The translations under genes were made by a program, and so were the position numbers. Positions 35,173 to 44,886 of a stretch of 64,000 nt of DNA are shown here, in pieces. Within the stretch, counting starts at the first letter, position 1. Every line of letters starts with the position of its first letter. Below the pieces are notes generated by a model. The model did no database searches. It worked only from the letters and a program-made list of their open reading frames with translations, and was not told where the DNA came from. This stretch comes from Butyrivibrio sp. XPD2002 (GTDB taxonomy: Bacteria > Bacillota > Clostridia > Lachnospirales > Lachnospiraceae). The DNA is taken from positions 1 to 64,000 of the forward strand of contig NZ_AUIY01000004.1 in NCBI RefSeq assembly GCF_000423945.1, read 5' to 3'.

Positions 35173-35736
35173 ATGAAAAGGAAAAAGATAAAGCTGATAA
35201 AGCTTTTGCGGAATAAATTAAAATCCGATTCAAAGGGATTTTCCATATTGGAAATGCTGCTAGCTGTGGTCATACTGCTTCTAGCTACGCAGCTTGTGAC
35301 TCAAGCCATGGACCTTGCGGCAAAGCGCTATATAGAGAGCACCAACAGATCCAAGGCGCAGATGATAATGTCGACGCTATCCGATTTTGTAAGAAATGAG
35401 CTGACTACAGCGAGTGATTTTGTATTAGAGGGCAATGACATATCCTTTATCGATGGCAGCGGCATCCTGGGCGGAAGATGTGTGCTGGCAAATGATCAGA
35501 ACACGGTATGTCTTAAGAACATAAAATCTGAAAAAAGCTATTATCCGATAGTTGGATCAAATAACGGAACAGCTTTTAATTATGCAAATAACCTTAGAGT
35601 GAGATTTGACCTTGGTTCATCTAAGGATGACAGTAACATAAATTTTGTTTACACGATAAATGTAGAGGATAAAACAGGTAAGGAGCTGGCGGCCGGAAAA
35701 TATAAGGTTACGGTGAAGGCTTCAGAAATGGATTAA
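35173..35736 (+). CDS. PilW/GspJ-like minor pilin
   Basis: A 187-residue prepilin with leader ending SDSKG followed by FSILEMLLAVVILLLATQLV, Glu at mature position 5. The head of about 150 residues contains two Cys and reads as beta-rich. ATG 35173 with AGGTGA 11 nt upstream is preferred; a GTG at 35158 overlapping the previous stop is possible and would add five residues. With the two preceding genes it forms the minor pilin cassette placed directly before the giant prepilin. Confidence 0.8.
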   Translation: MKRKKIKLIKLLRNKLKSDSKGFSILEMLLAVVILLLATQLVTQAMDLAAKRYIESTNRSKAQMIMSTLSDFVRNELTTASDFVLEGNDISFIDGSGILGGRCVLANDQNTVCLKNIKSEKSYYPIVGSNNGTAFNYANNLRVRFDLGSSKDDSNINFVYTINVEDKTGKELAAGKYKVTVKASEMD

Positions 35737-35779
35737 AAATTTTCTTAAAATAAAATACTAGTTGGGGAGTTAGTTGGTA

Positions 35780-38700
35780 ATGAAAAAAGTTAACTTAAGA
35801 GAAGACAGAAAAGGCTTTACGATTGCAGAGCTATTAATAGTTATAGCTATTATCATAATTCTTATGGCATTTGGCTTTATTGCCGGCATGAGATTAATAA
35901 GGAATATGCGACAGTCTCACCTTGATAAAAGAGCTGAGGCTGTTTATTATGCCGCTGAAAGCCGAATGATGGAGCTTTTCGTAACTGAAGAAAAGACAGA
36001 GAAGAAGGAAGATAAAAAGGTAAAGGCGGTAGTTGAAAAGCTGTACAATGCCAAGACCTTTAACTATGAGGGCGCAACACTGGCGTATATCACATCGGAG
36101 GATGTGGGAGAAGCAAAGAACCTGTTTGCAGAGGATAACTCTCTGGAAGCAGAGATAAAATCCGCATCCTGGATCATAGAGTACGACCCTGTCAGCCTTA
36201 ATGTATTTGCGGTTATTCTTAGTGATGATCTGGAAAAAGCCGGAACAAGTATCGCAGGACTTAGCGAATCACCAAGTGGTGCGCCTGTAAGAGGAACACC
36301 GCAGGACAGAATAGCAGCCTTTGATGCCTATGTGGGCTATTACTCAGAGGGTGCAAACGGCGTCCTGGGAGCTTCTGCTAAGAATGGTCTGTCAGTTGGC
36401 GCATGGATTCTTAACAGACGTGACCTTCTTGGTGTCATCAAGATTACTGCAGACGAGAACACAAGGGCTGCAATTGAGAATCTCTCCTTCAGAATATCTC
36501 TTAAGGGAACCAAGTCGACGTCAGACGGAGACGAGGTTGACATCTCTTCAAATGAAATATACTGGCAGAACTATGCAGGTGATAGTGGTAGCAATTTCCT
36601 TGAGTCTGATGGAAGGACAGGAATAGTTATCACCACTAATGATGTCAGAAATACAATCCCTGTATCCTGCTTTGGTGATACAACGGATTCGAATGATAAA
36701 TATGGTCTTATTGGATATATAAAGCTCGACAGTCTTGATATCGACAGACAGTTTAAGGATCTTAAAGTAAAGGGTGGCGGTGCGTTAGGCGATTATATAA
36801 CACCCGGTGATGATATCACTATGTCCGTAAAGGTCTGGGATTCTTCTGATGGTAATTCCAATTATTCACAGAATGTCAGAAGGACAAGCGCAATCTCAAA
36901 TACTGAGAACAGTCTGTATGCAGATTTTGACGTAGAAGGTGCAAATGGCGTAGCTAAGATAGTTTACCCCAGACATCTTCAGAATCTTGCAGCGGAGTTT
37001 TCAGAGGTAAAGGCCGAGATGGCAGCAGGTAACAGTAATCCCGGCAGCATGGATGCTGTACTTCTCGAGGATATCACCTGGGATGAGGAGAAGAACCTGT
37101 ATAAGCAGGGCGGCTCTTTGGGTGTAATACGTAATTTCACACCTATATCCAATACTCAGCTCGTATCCTTTAACGGATATAGATTTGAGACAGCAAAGAG
37201 TGCTCAGCCCCTTAGAAATATTGAGGATGCCACAAAGGAAAATCCGGAGGAGGTAAACCTCAAATCATCTAAGAAGGAAAACAAATACCATTACATTACA
37301 GGATTAAGAATAGACACTTCTGACAGTTCATACAGGATAGTAGGAAACCCGGCAGATATCGGGTTATTCGGTAAGCAGTCAAATCTTACGCTTGCTAATC
37401 TTGTTCTTACCAATTTTGATATTAAGAATAATAATGCCGGCGGTACAGGAATGCTGGCAGGTGAGCTTGATAATTCCAAGATTAAAAATGTGCTCATCTA
37501 TGAAAAGAAGGATGCAAACAAGGTAATTACGGGAGCCGGAGATACAGCCGGCGTAGTTGGCGTGCTAAACAGTTCGTCCATAGAGGACTGTGTAATCAAG
37601 AATATCTCTGTCAAGACTACTGCAGGTTCAGCAGGAGCTCTTGCAGGAAAAGCATCATCCTCAGAGATTAAGAATACGCTGGCATACAACGGCGAGATTA
37701 CCGGTGTAGAGGGAAGCAACACTCCCGGAACAACAGTGGGCTTTGACGATTCCAAACTGGAGATTACAGGCGGTAAGAACGCGGGTGGTCTCATCGGTGA
37801 GATGGATGGTGGAAGTGTTACAGGCGCAGCAGCAGCGCTGTATGTAAGAGCAACCGGTGGAAATGCCGGAGGCTTTGTTGGCAGCGCTCGCGGAGCTTCA
37901 ATAGATATGTGCCATTCAGGCGGTCATACTGTAACCCTTGATAATAAGATTGGACGATATGACAAGGTTCAGTCAGATGGCTCAAAGGGAAGAGTTAATG
38001 TTATAGGAAGCTCTAATGCAGGTGGTTTTGCAGGTAAGCTTGATGGCGCATCTGTTCAAAACAGTTATTCAACCTGCTCTGCAACAGCCGGAACAGTTGG
38101 CGGCTTTGTCGGTGCTTCATCAGGTGGAACAATATCCAAAAGCTATGCAGTAGGACAGGTATTCTTTACAAATGCAGCCTCTGCAGGCGGTTTTGCCGGA
38201 AGTCTTGGTGGTGCCGGAGTATCAGATGATCACTATTTTGAGATTATCAATCCTACTGAAGATGGCAAGTATTTGCAGGGAGTAGGTAATGTCAAGAAGG
38301 ACGCAGAAGGCTTAAAGGCAATAGATAAGCCTCTTGAAAAGGGTGAAGATGAGTACGAGTACAACAAGTTCATGCTGGCAGCAGCTGACTTAACAATGGC
38401 TCGTCAGGATAAAACACATAGATATGACAGTGAACTTCAGCCTGCAATTTTCGCTATGCCCTTCTGCTCACAGCTAAAGGATGTGGCTTCTTCTGACATG
38501 TTCTTTGTAGAAGCGCATTACGGCGACTGGCCCATTGTGGAAACACATGTAATAAATGCAGACAGTTCTGCAAGGGTTCGATTTACAATGTCTGATCCCT
38601 TTGCGGTTATCAAGGCCTTTGCCAGCGACCTCAGTAAATCCGATATATTAAGGTCTCTCGCAGAAGAGGTCATAACTACGCCTATTCCGGAGGAGGACCT

Positions 38701-41700
38701 CGCCGAAAATAAGGACTCAAGTGAGGAACAGGCTCCTGCTGAGGAAGAGGAGAAGGCGGAAGAGATTAAGGAAGAAGAGACTCAGCCTGAAGAACAGGTT
38801 GAAGAAACCACATCTGAGGAGAGTGAGACACAGCAGGAAGAGACTCGTCAGGATGAGGTTTTAGAGGAAAATACAGAAGCTCCATCAGAGGAGCCCGCAA
38901 CCGAAGAAGCAAAGGATGAAACTGCGACAGAGACTGCAGAGCCTCAGGAGGAGAAGCCTGCTGATGAGACAGCAGCCGAAGCTCCTACAGAGGATAAGGA
39001 AAAGGAAGACCAGGATCTTATAGAAGAACAATCCTATGCGATGGTAGTAGGTGAAGAGGAAGAAGAGCCGGAAGATGATTCTATAGAGGGTCGCCTTGAG
39101 GCAGAAGGAAGTGGCGTAGCCATAACCTTTGGAAAGGATGCAGAGATTCCTGAAGGCTCCGAGCTTCAGGTTACCTATATCACAGAGGATAGCGAGGACT
39201 ATGACTATTCTCAGCTTATTAGTGATGCCACAGAAGCAATGGAGATAGATTCTGAGGAAGTCGCTAGCTATAAGGCAATTGATATTGCAATCATGAAGGA
39301 CGGCGAAGAAATCCAGCCGAAGGCACCTGTTGATGTAGAAATAAAGGCAGAGAATTTCTATGAGAATAAGGAGCTTTTCCTTGATGATGAAGTGACAGCT
39401 GTTCACATAAAGGAGGATGATCCTGAGGTTATCGGTACTGAGCTTAAGAAGGATGAGACTGAGAAGAACTCACAGGCTGAGGATGAGAACCCTGCAGCAA
39501 ATGAGTCTGCGGATTTCGTCAACTTTACTGCAGACGGATTTTCCGTTTATGTTCTTGTGCAGCCTATCAGTGCCAAGAAGGTTGTCACATCTGATGATAG
39601 TACCTATCAGATAACAGTTGATTATGATAATGCATCCGGTATTCCCGCAGATGCTGAGCTTGTAGTGGTTGAAACTACATGTGATAGTGCTGAGTATGCA
39701 GGCATTGTGGAGGAAAGTGCAAAGGAACTTGGAACCTACAGTGAATATGTAAAGGGTGCACATGTATTTGATATTTCATTTGTTAATCCTGAAACTGGTG
39801 ATACATACCAGCCTGTTAAGGATGTAAAGGTTTCTGTAGAACTTATGCAGGAAGAGGTTGACGCAGAAGACGAAGAGATTAAGGTTGTTCACTTTGGGGA
39901 AGCCAATGAGGTTCTTCGGCCTGTTGTAAATGAAGGTCAGATTGAGTTTACTACAGGCGGTTTCTCAACCTATACAATCATCAAGTTACCTACCTTTGAT
40001 GTATTTGATACTGCCCTTGATGGCGAAAAGTATTACATATCATATGAGGATACAACTACAGATCCAGCTACAAAGTATTATCTCTTCATAGATGGATCAA
40101 CATCTCCTGTCAGTTTTGGATACACCGATGATGCTGCCAAGGCTACAGCATGGAATTTTGAGCTTTTTGGAAAGGGTTACAGAATTAGCAACGGAACCAA
40201 TTACCTGTCCAATGATGGAACTGATTGGATGCTGGGTACTGAGACAAATGCCAGCGAATTTACATCGACAGACTGGGGTGACTATCATCTTCTGTGCCTT
40301 GCTGAGTCAAATTTGCCTAATAAATATCTTGGATATGGAGCAGCAGCAGATCACCTTGATATGATAGCTAACACTGCTACAGCGCATATGCAGCTTACTG
40401 TTGCAGTTAATGGTACTGATATTGAGGATAAATCCTACCATGGAAGAAGCTTCTATATCACTGGAAGCGGATATTTCCTTACCTATAAGGATGGATCAAC
40501 ATATACTCAGGCTCAGGTTCCGACGATGTCTACCGAGTGGACCTTTATTCTTGATGACCATGGCTACAAGATTCACAACGGACAGAAGTATGTTGGAATT
40601 GAGAATGGACAGGTGGTGTTCACAAAAGCATCAAAGGGTGCTCAGTTCAAGGTTGTTGATCTTGGCGAGTATCACTTGCTTGAGTACTATGATGAGACAG
40701 CTTCTATACCTGGATACAACGGACAATATCTGAATATTGGAAGAGCAAAGGATTCTCAGTTTGGCATAGCTGCAACTGATCCTTCAAATCCTGCTGAGAC
40801 AGCCAAGATGCTGCTCATAAATGATATTACTATAGAAGGCAACTATGCTATGTATCTGACTAAGGCACCAGATAAGTTTGCTGTTGCTGATGTGAAGGTG
40901 ACACAAAGTGGCAGAGGCGACATGCTAAGAGCTGATAATATTAAAGGTATTGTCAACGAAACCACAGGTCAGATAGTGGAAACGGCGTCAGTTAAAATTA
41001 ATGCCACCTGGAATTTTGAGAAGGGCGAGAACAAATTTGAGCATTATATTAAGGTTGCTTCAGGAACTCAGGTCGGAAAATATCTGAATCTGGTATGGGA
41101 TGGCGGAAAGTCACATCTTAGGCTGACAGATACGAAGCAGGCCCTTACTATAGCGACTTTACCAAATGGACAGATCCGTATTTTCGGTGGAAGTAATACG
41201 GCGCCTCTCGCAGTTGACTATTCAAATGGTGGTAAGAATTTCCAGGCCTATGAGTTTTTAAAAGGCTCTGATGGTACTGCTACAAATGAGTGGTTTAACA
41301 TTGCGGAAGTCAGCACTTTGACTCACTACACATTGCATTACACCTATCCTAAGGAAGTGGATGATGTGGGTTATAAGAATAATCTTCCGGCCGCAACTAC
41401 AGAATTTGTTTCAGGGAATGCATCGGATACGACAGGACCTCTTCAAAATTATGAGCTGAAGGCTCCCACCGCTGATAAGTATTATTCCTATGATGATAAC
41501 TGGAAGTACACATACGAGTTTGTGGGCTGGAAAATTGCTGGCCTTACAGGAATTCATGATCAGCAGACCTTTATACCGACTGAAATAATTGATCTTGTAA
41601 ATTACATGGAGGGACTTACTCCAAAGATCAGACCTTCAGGCTCTACCATAAACATTAAGGCTGTATGGAAGCTGGTTAAGAAGGAAAAAATTGAATATAA

Positions 41701-44700
41701 GGTAATCTATCAGATGTTTGATGCTGAGCCTGGTTACGGTACAGGAATAATTGGAGATAAGCTTCCTGATATCGTTGACCTTCCTTATGATGCCGGAACA
41801 TCGTATCTGGCAACTGAAACTGTGGCTCAGGATGACATAAAAAAGTATTCACTCAGAAACATCGGTTATAAGGATGGCGATGGAAAGTACTGGATATCTT
41901 ATCAGGAAAAGACCGACCCAGATGGATATTTCCCTAATAGGAATGTAAGGACATATCAGCGCTATAGCGGATCCGGAGATTTAACGTTCTATCACACCTA
42001 TTTGTTCATGGGATGGGAAACAGAAACAGGAGCAGTTTTAAGCGCTTACGATCTCGATCATAATAAGCGTGATCTTTCAAAATATGATGAGAATCTTGAT
42101 GGAACGATAGAGCTCAAGGTTGTATGGTCTTACCAATGGGCTGAATCAGGAAACTCAAATCCGTCAGTGAATTTGTCAGTGCTTAGAAATGCTGACCAGA
42201 TTGATAATCCGAACAATGCTAATCAGTTCCTTACTGAAGACAGGAGTATGTATATTCATATCGATGGCGCTACTATGTACCAGCTTGATGAGAATGGCTA
42301 TCCTGTTGCCCATACTGAATGCAGAGCTCCTTCCAAGAGGCCCTATAAGTATTTCATGCAGTATATTATCGACGAAAATACTGTAACAAGAACTGAGAAG
42401 GATATCGTCAGAGCTGATAAAGCTGTTAGGAGAAAGCTTGCAGGAAGCGACGGGTATTCTGATAGCGGTGCAATAGACGAGACTGTTCATGACAAATATG
42501 AGTCTGAGAGCACTGTAGGACCTGTAAGTGACAATGTAGATAAGGGTCACACATGGCAGATTTCATATCTTCCAAGTGATGAGCGTGTGTTTGATTATCT
42601 TAGCAAGAAATCAACAAGAGATATATTTATATACAATGAAATTACCGGTAGAAGCGAGAAAATTAATAAAAGTGAGCTTACTCCGGATAAATACATGATC
42701 AGATGGGTAGTTGTTAAGTACCAGTCAGGAGACAGTGAGATTGGATGGCATATCAACGCCAAGATTACTAAGAAGATAAGCTGTGTGACAGTAACCAAGA
42801 CCTTTAAGGGTAATGCTGATAATATCAGTAAACTGATGGATGGTATTGAACAAATACAGGAGGGAGATTCGGAATCAGAGATATCCAGAAAGGTTGATAT
42901 TGCCAAGAAGAAGTTCAATATCACTCTTAAAAACAATGCAAATCCTGACGAGGTATTGTATCTTACACTACTAAACCGGGTGACTAATAATGCCGCAATA
43001 TCAAAGACCGGCATGGCAAAGGTTGCTAATGATACCTTTGGCTATGTTGATTACAAGGAGAAAACAGATAGCAACGGCAATATAACCGGTACCTACACCT
43101 GGCTTATAACTTTTGATGATGAAAAGACCTTTTCAATTAAGGAGAACAATTACGACGACAGGGATCCGGTTACAGGTAAGTCAACCTTTGGTACAGAGCT
43201 GACTTATAACCAGACTAACACCGGAGCATCTGATGATGGTGAAGAAAAGCAGTGGGATCCGGAAATACCTGTTAAGACATCAGCAGAGCCGACAGATAAT
43301 ACGGATTACGAGGATAATTTTACAACTAACCTTACCAACAACATTAAGCCAATTTCCCTTTTCAGAATCAAGAAGATCAATGATAAAAAAGAGGGAATAA
43401 AGGACGTTAAGTTCAAGGTATATCTTAAGGGTAGTGATGATCCCATAAGGCTTTATTATCGAAATGATGGCGAAAATCCTGATGGAAACTACAACGTTCT
43501 TTATGAGAACAATAAGAGTGAGTTCTATGCTCTTACAAATGACAAGGGATTTCTTAACCTGTACCTTGCATGGCCTCAGAATGAACCAATTGTTTATACG
43601 ATTCAGGAAGAGATTCCGGAGGGATATCAGGGACATGAAAAGTATGCTCCGAAATTCGAAGTTGAGGTAAAGAATGACGGAACAGTTTCCATTACAAAGT
43701 CCAAAATCGATATGCCACCGTCCTATGGTATGGTTGAGCCTTATGCAATAACAGAAAACGGAACAGAAGATGTCTGGACCAAGAAGCCCTATGAAAAAGT
43801 CGGTGAAGAGCAGATAGCTATCTGTAATGGTGCGCTTGTAACCAATAGCAGCGGAGTTGAAATTGCTCTTAAGAAGATTTCCGGTAAAGCTGATACTGAT
43901 GGAAAGGCAGAACGACTTGGTGAAGCACAGTTCACCTTCTATGATGCAACAAAGGAAGGCGATAATAATTCGCTTGCATCAGTTGTTGATGGCAGCGCCA
44001 CGGAGTACAAGAATATTATTCTTAAGAATGGTGATGATGAAGAAGTGGCAACTGTTGTCAAATCGACTGATTCAGCTGATGAAAAGGGCAATCTGATTTT
44101 CAAGATTCCTGCTGGAATATATTACATGAAGGAGACAACAGCACCTGCCAAATATGAGCCTGATTACTATGTAGAAGAAGGTAAGGATCCTGATGATGAG
44201 GAAAATCATCTACAGTATATTTACAGAATTTATGTAGGAGAGGACTACGTTAAACAGGCAGTAGAGGATGTCCGGAAGGATACAGGAAAAACACTGGATA
44301 TAGTAGAAAACGGCGAGAATCAGACGATGTATGTGATCGTCAGAATGGATAAGGATGATGCTGCTGAAAAGATTGATACCGAATGTATCCAGAAGAACAG
44401 AGCTGTTATAGGTGATTTTGGAATCATAGATCTGTCAAAAGAAGTAACCAAGGTCGTTTTAAAGAAGGTAGGAGGAGATGGCTTACCGCTTACTGGACCT
44501 AAGTTTGAGATATACAGAAGTGACGGACTCAGGATTCTGAATGGTGAAAACGAAAGCTGGACTGCCGGCGCAGCCGGAGCGTTCTATATTGGAAAGCTAA
44601 GTGTAGGTACTTATTTCTTACATGAGACTGCAAATGGCGGAGCAGGCAGTGATTGCTGGATAAGAATCGATGTGGAAAAAGACGAAGGAGGAACTATCAA

Positions 44701-44755
44701 GGTAAGTGAACCTAAACAAATATCAGGCTCACCGTTTAAATTAGACACTGAATAA
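35780..44755 (+). CDS. Giant prepilin-type multidomain adhesin
   Basis: A 2,991-residue protein. Residues 1-12 are a class III leader (ends DRKG), followed by FTIAELLIVIAIIIILMAF with Glu at mature position 5. A pilin-like head of about 350 residues comes next. Then follow GLUG-type repeats forming a likely beta-helix (about 519-815, GGFVGSARG and GGFAGKLDG units), an acidic Glu/Pro/Thr linker (967-1100), two related beta modules ending in FTADGFSVY and FTTGGFSTY (1114-1404), lectin-like repeats with YLxxxxG units (1407-1844), two Listeria-Bacteroides-type repeats (FVGW...AVW and FMGW...VVW, 1847-2120), a spacer, and three CnaB/SpaA-like domains (2524-2991). There is no LPXTG motif and no C-terminal membrane helix. 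ATG 35780 follows GGGGAG by 10 nt; the gene is 43 nt after the previous minor pilin. It is predicted to be displayed on or by the pilus. Confidence 0.88.
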   Translation: MKKVNLREDRKGFTIAELLIVIAIIIILMAFGFIAGMRLIRNMRQSHLDKRAEAVYYAAESRMMELFVTEEKTEKKEDKKVKAVVEKLYNAKTFNYEGATLAYITSEDVGEAKNLFAEDNSLEAEIKSASWIIEYDPVSLNVFAVILSDDLEKAGTSIAGLSESPSGAPVRGTPQDRIAAFDAYVGYYSEGANGVLGASAKNGLSVGAWILNRRDLLGVIKITADENTRAAIENLSFRISLKGTKSTSDGDEVDISSNEIYWQNYAGDSGSNFLESDGRTGIVITTNDVRNTIPVSCFGDTTDSNDKYGLIGYIKLDSLDIDRQFKDLKVKGGGALGDYITPGDDITMSVKVWDSSDGNSNYSQNVRRTSAISNTENSLYADFDVEGANGVAKIVYPRHLQNLAAEFSEVKAEMAAGNSNPGSMDAVLLEDITWDEEKNLYKQGGSLGVIRNFTPISNTQLVSFNGYRFETAKSAQPLRNIEDATKENPEEVNLKSSKKENKYHYITGLRIDTSDSSYRIVGNPADIGLFGKQSNLTLANLVLTNFDIKNNNAGGTGMLAGELDNSKIKNVLIYEKKDANKVITGAGDTAGVVGVLNSSSIEDCVIKNISVKTTAGSAGALAGKASSSEIKNTLAYNGEITGVEGSNTPGTTVGFDDSKLEITGGKNAGGLIGEMDGGSVTGAAAALYVRATGGNAGGFVGSARGASIDMCHSGGHTVTLDNKIGRYDKVQSDGSKGRVNVIGSSNAGGFAGKLDGASVQNSYSTCSATAGTVGGFVGASSGGTISKSYAVGQVFFTNAASAGGFAGSLGGAGVSDDHYFEIINPTEDGKYLQGVGNVKKDAEGLKAIDKPLEKGEDEYEYNKFMLAAADLTMARQDKTHRYDSELQPAIFAMPFCSQLKDVASSDMFFVEAHYGDWPIVETHVINADSSARVRFTMSDPFAVIKAFASDLSKSDILRSLAEEVITTPIPEEDLAENKDSSEEQAPAEEEEKAEEIKEEETQPEEQVEETTSEESETQQEETRQDEVLEENTEAPSEEPATEEAKDETATETAEPQEEKPADETAAEAPTEDKEKEDQDLIEEQSYAMVVGEEEEEPEDDSIEGRLEAEGSGVAITFGKDAEIPEGSELQVTYITEDSEDYDYSQLISDATEAMEIDSEEVASYKAIDIAIMKDGEEIQPKAPVDVEIKAENFYENKELFLDDEVTAVHIKEDDPEVIGTELKKDETEKNSQAEDENPAANESADFVNFTADGFSVYVLVQPISAKKVVTSDDSTYQITVDYDNASGIPADAELVVVETTCDSAEYAGIVEESAKELGTYSEYVKGAHVFDISFVNPETGDTYQPVKDVKVSVELMQEEVDAEDEEIKVVHFGEANEVLRPVVNEGQIEFTTGGFSTYTIIKLPTFDVFDTALDGEKYYISYEDTTTDPATKYYLFIDGSTSPVSFGYTDDAAKATAWNFELFGKGYRISNGTNYLSNDGTDWMLGTETNASEFTSTDWGDYHLLCLAESNLPNKYLGYGAAADHLDMIANTATAHMQLTVAVNGTDIEDKSYHGRSFYITGSGYFLTYKDGSTYTQAQVPTMSTEWTFILDDHGYKIHNGQKYVGIENGQVVFTKASKGAQFKVVDLGEYHLLEYYDETASIPGYNGQYLNIGRAKDSQFGIAATDPSNPAETAKMLLINDITIEGNYAMYLTKAPDKFAVADVKVTQSGRGDMLRADNIKGIVNETTGQIVETASVKINATWNFEKGENKFEHYIKVASGTQVGKYLNLVWDGGKSHLRLTDTKQALTIATLPNGQIRIFGGSNTAPLAVDYSNGGKNFQAYEFLKGSDGTATNEWFNIAEVSTLTHYTLHYTYPKEVDDVGYKNNLPAATTEFVSGNASDTTGPLQNYELKAPTADKYYSYDDNWKYTYEFVGWKIAGLTGIHDQQTFIPTEIIDLVNYMEGLTPKIRPSGSTINIKAVWKLVKKEKIEYKVIYQMFDAEPGYGTGIIGDKLPDIVDLPYDAGTSYLATETVAQDDIKKYSLRNIGYKDGDGKYWISYQEKTDPDGYFPNRNVRTYQRYSGSGDLTFYHTYLFMGWETETGAVLSAYDLDHNKRDLSKYDENLDGTIELKVVWSYQWAESGNSNPSVNLSVLRNADQIDNPNNANQFLTEDRSMYIHIDGATMYQLDENGYPVAHTECRAPSKRPYKYFMQYIIDENTVTRTEKDIVRADKAVRRKLAGSDGYSDSGAIDETVHDKYESESTVGPVSDNVDKGHTWQISYLPSDERVFDYLSKKSTRDIFIYNEITGRSEKINKSELTPDKYMIRWVVVKYQSGDSEIGWHINAKITKKISCVTVTKTFKGNADNISKLMDGIEQIQEGDSESEISRKVDIAKKKFNITLKNNANPDEVLYLTLLNRVTNNAAISKTGMAKVANDTFGYVDYKEKTDSNGNITGTYTWLITFDDEKTFSIKENNYDDRDPVTGKSTFGTELTYNQTNTGASDDGEEKQWDPEIPVKTSAEPTDNTDYEDNFTTNLTNNIKPISLFRIKKINDKKEGIKDVKFKVYLKGSDDPIRLYYRNDGENPDGNYNVLYENNKSEFYALTNDKGFLNLYLAWPQNEPIVYTIQEEIPEGYQGHEKYAPKFEVEVKNDGTVSITKSKIDMPPSYGMVEPYAITENGTEDVWTKKPYEKVGEEQIAICNGALVTNSSGVEIALKKISGKADTDGKAERLGEAQFTFYDATKEGDNNSLASVVDGSATEYKNIILKNGDDEEVATVVKSTDSADEKGNLIFKIPAGIYYMKETTAPAKYEPDYYVEEGKDPDDEENHLQYIYRIYVGEDYVKQAVEDVRKDTGKTLDIVENGENQTMYVIVRMDKDDAAEKIDTECIQKNRAVIGDFGIIDLSKEVTKVVLKKVGGDGLPLTGPKFEIYRSDGLRILNGENESWTAGAAGAFYIGKLSVGTYFLHETANGGAGSDCWIRIDVEKDEGGTIKVSEPKQISGSPFKLDTE

Positions 44756-44886
44756 GTGGTAATCATGAAATAATTATAAAAAATATAACAATTTAACGAA
44801 TTTTTAAGAATGTGTATGACGATATTGTGGTAAAATATACACAGAAGATATATGTCTAAAAAAGCTATCTTGCTTAAGGGGGTATT

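Noticed and set aside
26489-36000. Type II secretion system instead of type IV pilus
   Set aside because: A PilT-type retraction ATPase and a PilM domain are present and no secretin or GspC/L-type genes occur, which favours a pilus.
38885-39763. Minus-strand ORFs inside the giant adhesin gene
   Set aside because: They are shadows of the acidic, codon-biased linker and beta modules, with no ribosome-binding sites and no plausible domains.
35780-44755. Sortase-anchored surface protein
   Set aside because: The C-terminus ends SGSPFKLDTE without LPXTG, hydrophobic segment or basic tail, and no sortase gene is in the window.
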